Below, piece by piece: positions 6,510-7,243 of a stretch of 7,243 bases of DNA. The stretch spans positions 1-7,243 of the forward strand of contig JAICQI010000292.1 of NCBI GenBank assembly GCA_025937955.1, given 5' to 3'. The translations under genes were made by a program, and so were the position numbers. The stretch comes from Pyrinomonadaceae bacterium (lineage in GTDB: Bacteria > Acidobacteriota > Blastocatellia > Pyrinomonadales > Pyrinomonadaceae). A model generated the notes under the pieces. The model was given only the letters and a program-made list of their open reading frames with translations, made no database searches and was not told the origin of the DNA. Numbering within the stretch: position 1 is the stretch's first letter; each line of letters opens with the position of its first letter.

Positions 6510-7243
6510 ATGAAACAACTATTCCCACGCTTATTTATCCTCGCATTGTTGTTCTGCGCCGGAGGCGTTACTCATGCGCAGACCTACCAGATTATCAGCA
6601 CCGCAAGTTCAACCGTGGCGAACAATGTGACGAAGACTGTGACGACCGTACAGGTCGGAACCAATCCGCTTAATCGCTTTTTGATGACGCGGGTCCGCAA
6701 AAATATCCCAAACGAGGACCTGAAAGGGACGATACTGTTGCTGCCGCCGCTAGGCAGCGGGTTTCAGAACTATGAAGTCGGAGACGACGGCGACTATGAC
6801 AATTCGTTTGCAGGCTTTTTCGCCAAACGCGATTACGACGTCTGGGGCTACTCACAACGTGTGCAGGGAATCACGACAGGATCGTGTGAGAGCAACGCGA
6901 TTGATTGCTCGGTCATGGCTGATTGGGGATTACAGACCATCGTTGATGATGTTGCTTTCGTCCGTCAGCAAATTGAGGCAGTGCATCCTGGCAAGAAGCC
7001 CGTCGTCGGTGGACTCTCGCTGGGTAGCATCGCTTCAATCGCCACGATCAATGCTCACCCTGGCGATTATGCAGGCGCAATCCTGATTGAGGGCACGCAC
7101 TATGATGAGAACACAGATGTCCGCAACATTAACGCCAATTTCTGTGCGGCCTTTGATGATCTGCTTGCGCACGGCGTGTTTTATGATGCCCAGGGGATAC
7201 AGGGTTTCAAGTTGATTAGCCATCTGGCAAGTGTCGACCCGAC
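6510..7243 (+). CDS. Exported alpha/beta hydrolase, 3' end beyond the window
   Basis: The frame is open from ATG 6510 to the window end (244 codons and two bases, no stop). Residues 1-23 form a signal peptide (MKQLFPR, then a Leu/Phe-rich core, cut likely after T-H-A before Gln24). The mature part begins a strand-rich region. GTILLLPPLGSGFQNY (73-88) matches the first core strand and oxyanion region of the alpha/beta hydrolase fold. KRDYDVWGYSQR (106-117) fits the next strand. PVVGGLSLGS (164-173) holds the nucleophile elbow G-L-S-L-G with Ser170. ILIEGTHYDEN (191-201) is the following strand. The catalytic acid and His should lie further on, probably past the edge. Cys126 and Cys133 could form a disulfide after export. 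It may be an esterase, lipase or peptidase; the sequence does not decide. The strong AAGGAG site supports the start, and upstream dyads suggest regulation. Confidence 0.87.
   Translation, partial: MKQLFPRLFILALLFCAGGVTHAQTYQIISTASSTVANNVTKTVTTVQVGTNPLNRFLMTRVRKNIPNEDLKGTILLLPPLGSGFQNYEVGDDGDYDNSFAGFFAKRDYDVWGYSQRVQGITTGSCESNAIDCSVMADWGLQTIVDDVAFVRQQIEAVHPGKKPVVGGLSLGSIASIATINAHPGDYAGAILIEGTHYDENTDVRNINANFCAAFDDLLAHGVFYDAQGIQGFKLISHLASVDP

Overview
The window looks like a stretch of chromosome from a Gram-negative, moderately GC-rich bacterium. Three of the proteins carry export signals: a probable lipoprotein peptidase, a BglX-type periplasmic beta-glucosidase and an exported alpha/beta hydrolase. 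Genes are preceded by Shine-Dalgarno sites (GAGGAG, GGAG, AAGGAG). The mix of secreted M28 peptidase and glycosidase would suit a soil heterotroph such as an Acidobacteriota member, but the sequence does not prove the phylum.

Layout, left to right. Positions 1-114 hold a short unassigned gene end, followed by a clear intrinsic terminator at 112-140. Positions 182-1930 (minus) encode an M28-family zinc aminopeptidase with a PA-like insert. A 151-bp divergent promoter region separates it from a complete GH3 beta-glucosidase at 2082-4400 (plus). A 187-bp convergent gap follows, containing a near-perfect 22-bp dyad. Next is a minus-strand two-gene unit. Its first gene is a 330-residue protein of unknown function with macrodomain-like motifs (4991-5983). 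A small VOC/glyoxalase-fold protein (4588-4962) starts 28 bp after it. A stretch of about 526 bp without a convincing gene (5984-6509) contains a doubtful, possibly degenerate minus-strand ORF and a cluster of three inverted repeats. The window ends inside an exported alpha/beta hydrolase (6510 onward).

Functionally, the peptidase and the beta-glucosidase would act outside the cytoplasm in peptide and oligosaccharide breakdown, and their divergent promoters could allow shared control. The 330-residue protein with its VOC partner is the least understood part. The macrodomain suggestion comes from motif reading only, and no substrate can be named. No CRISPR array, tRNA, rRNA or intact mobile element was seen.
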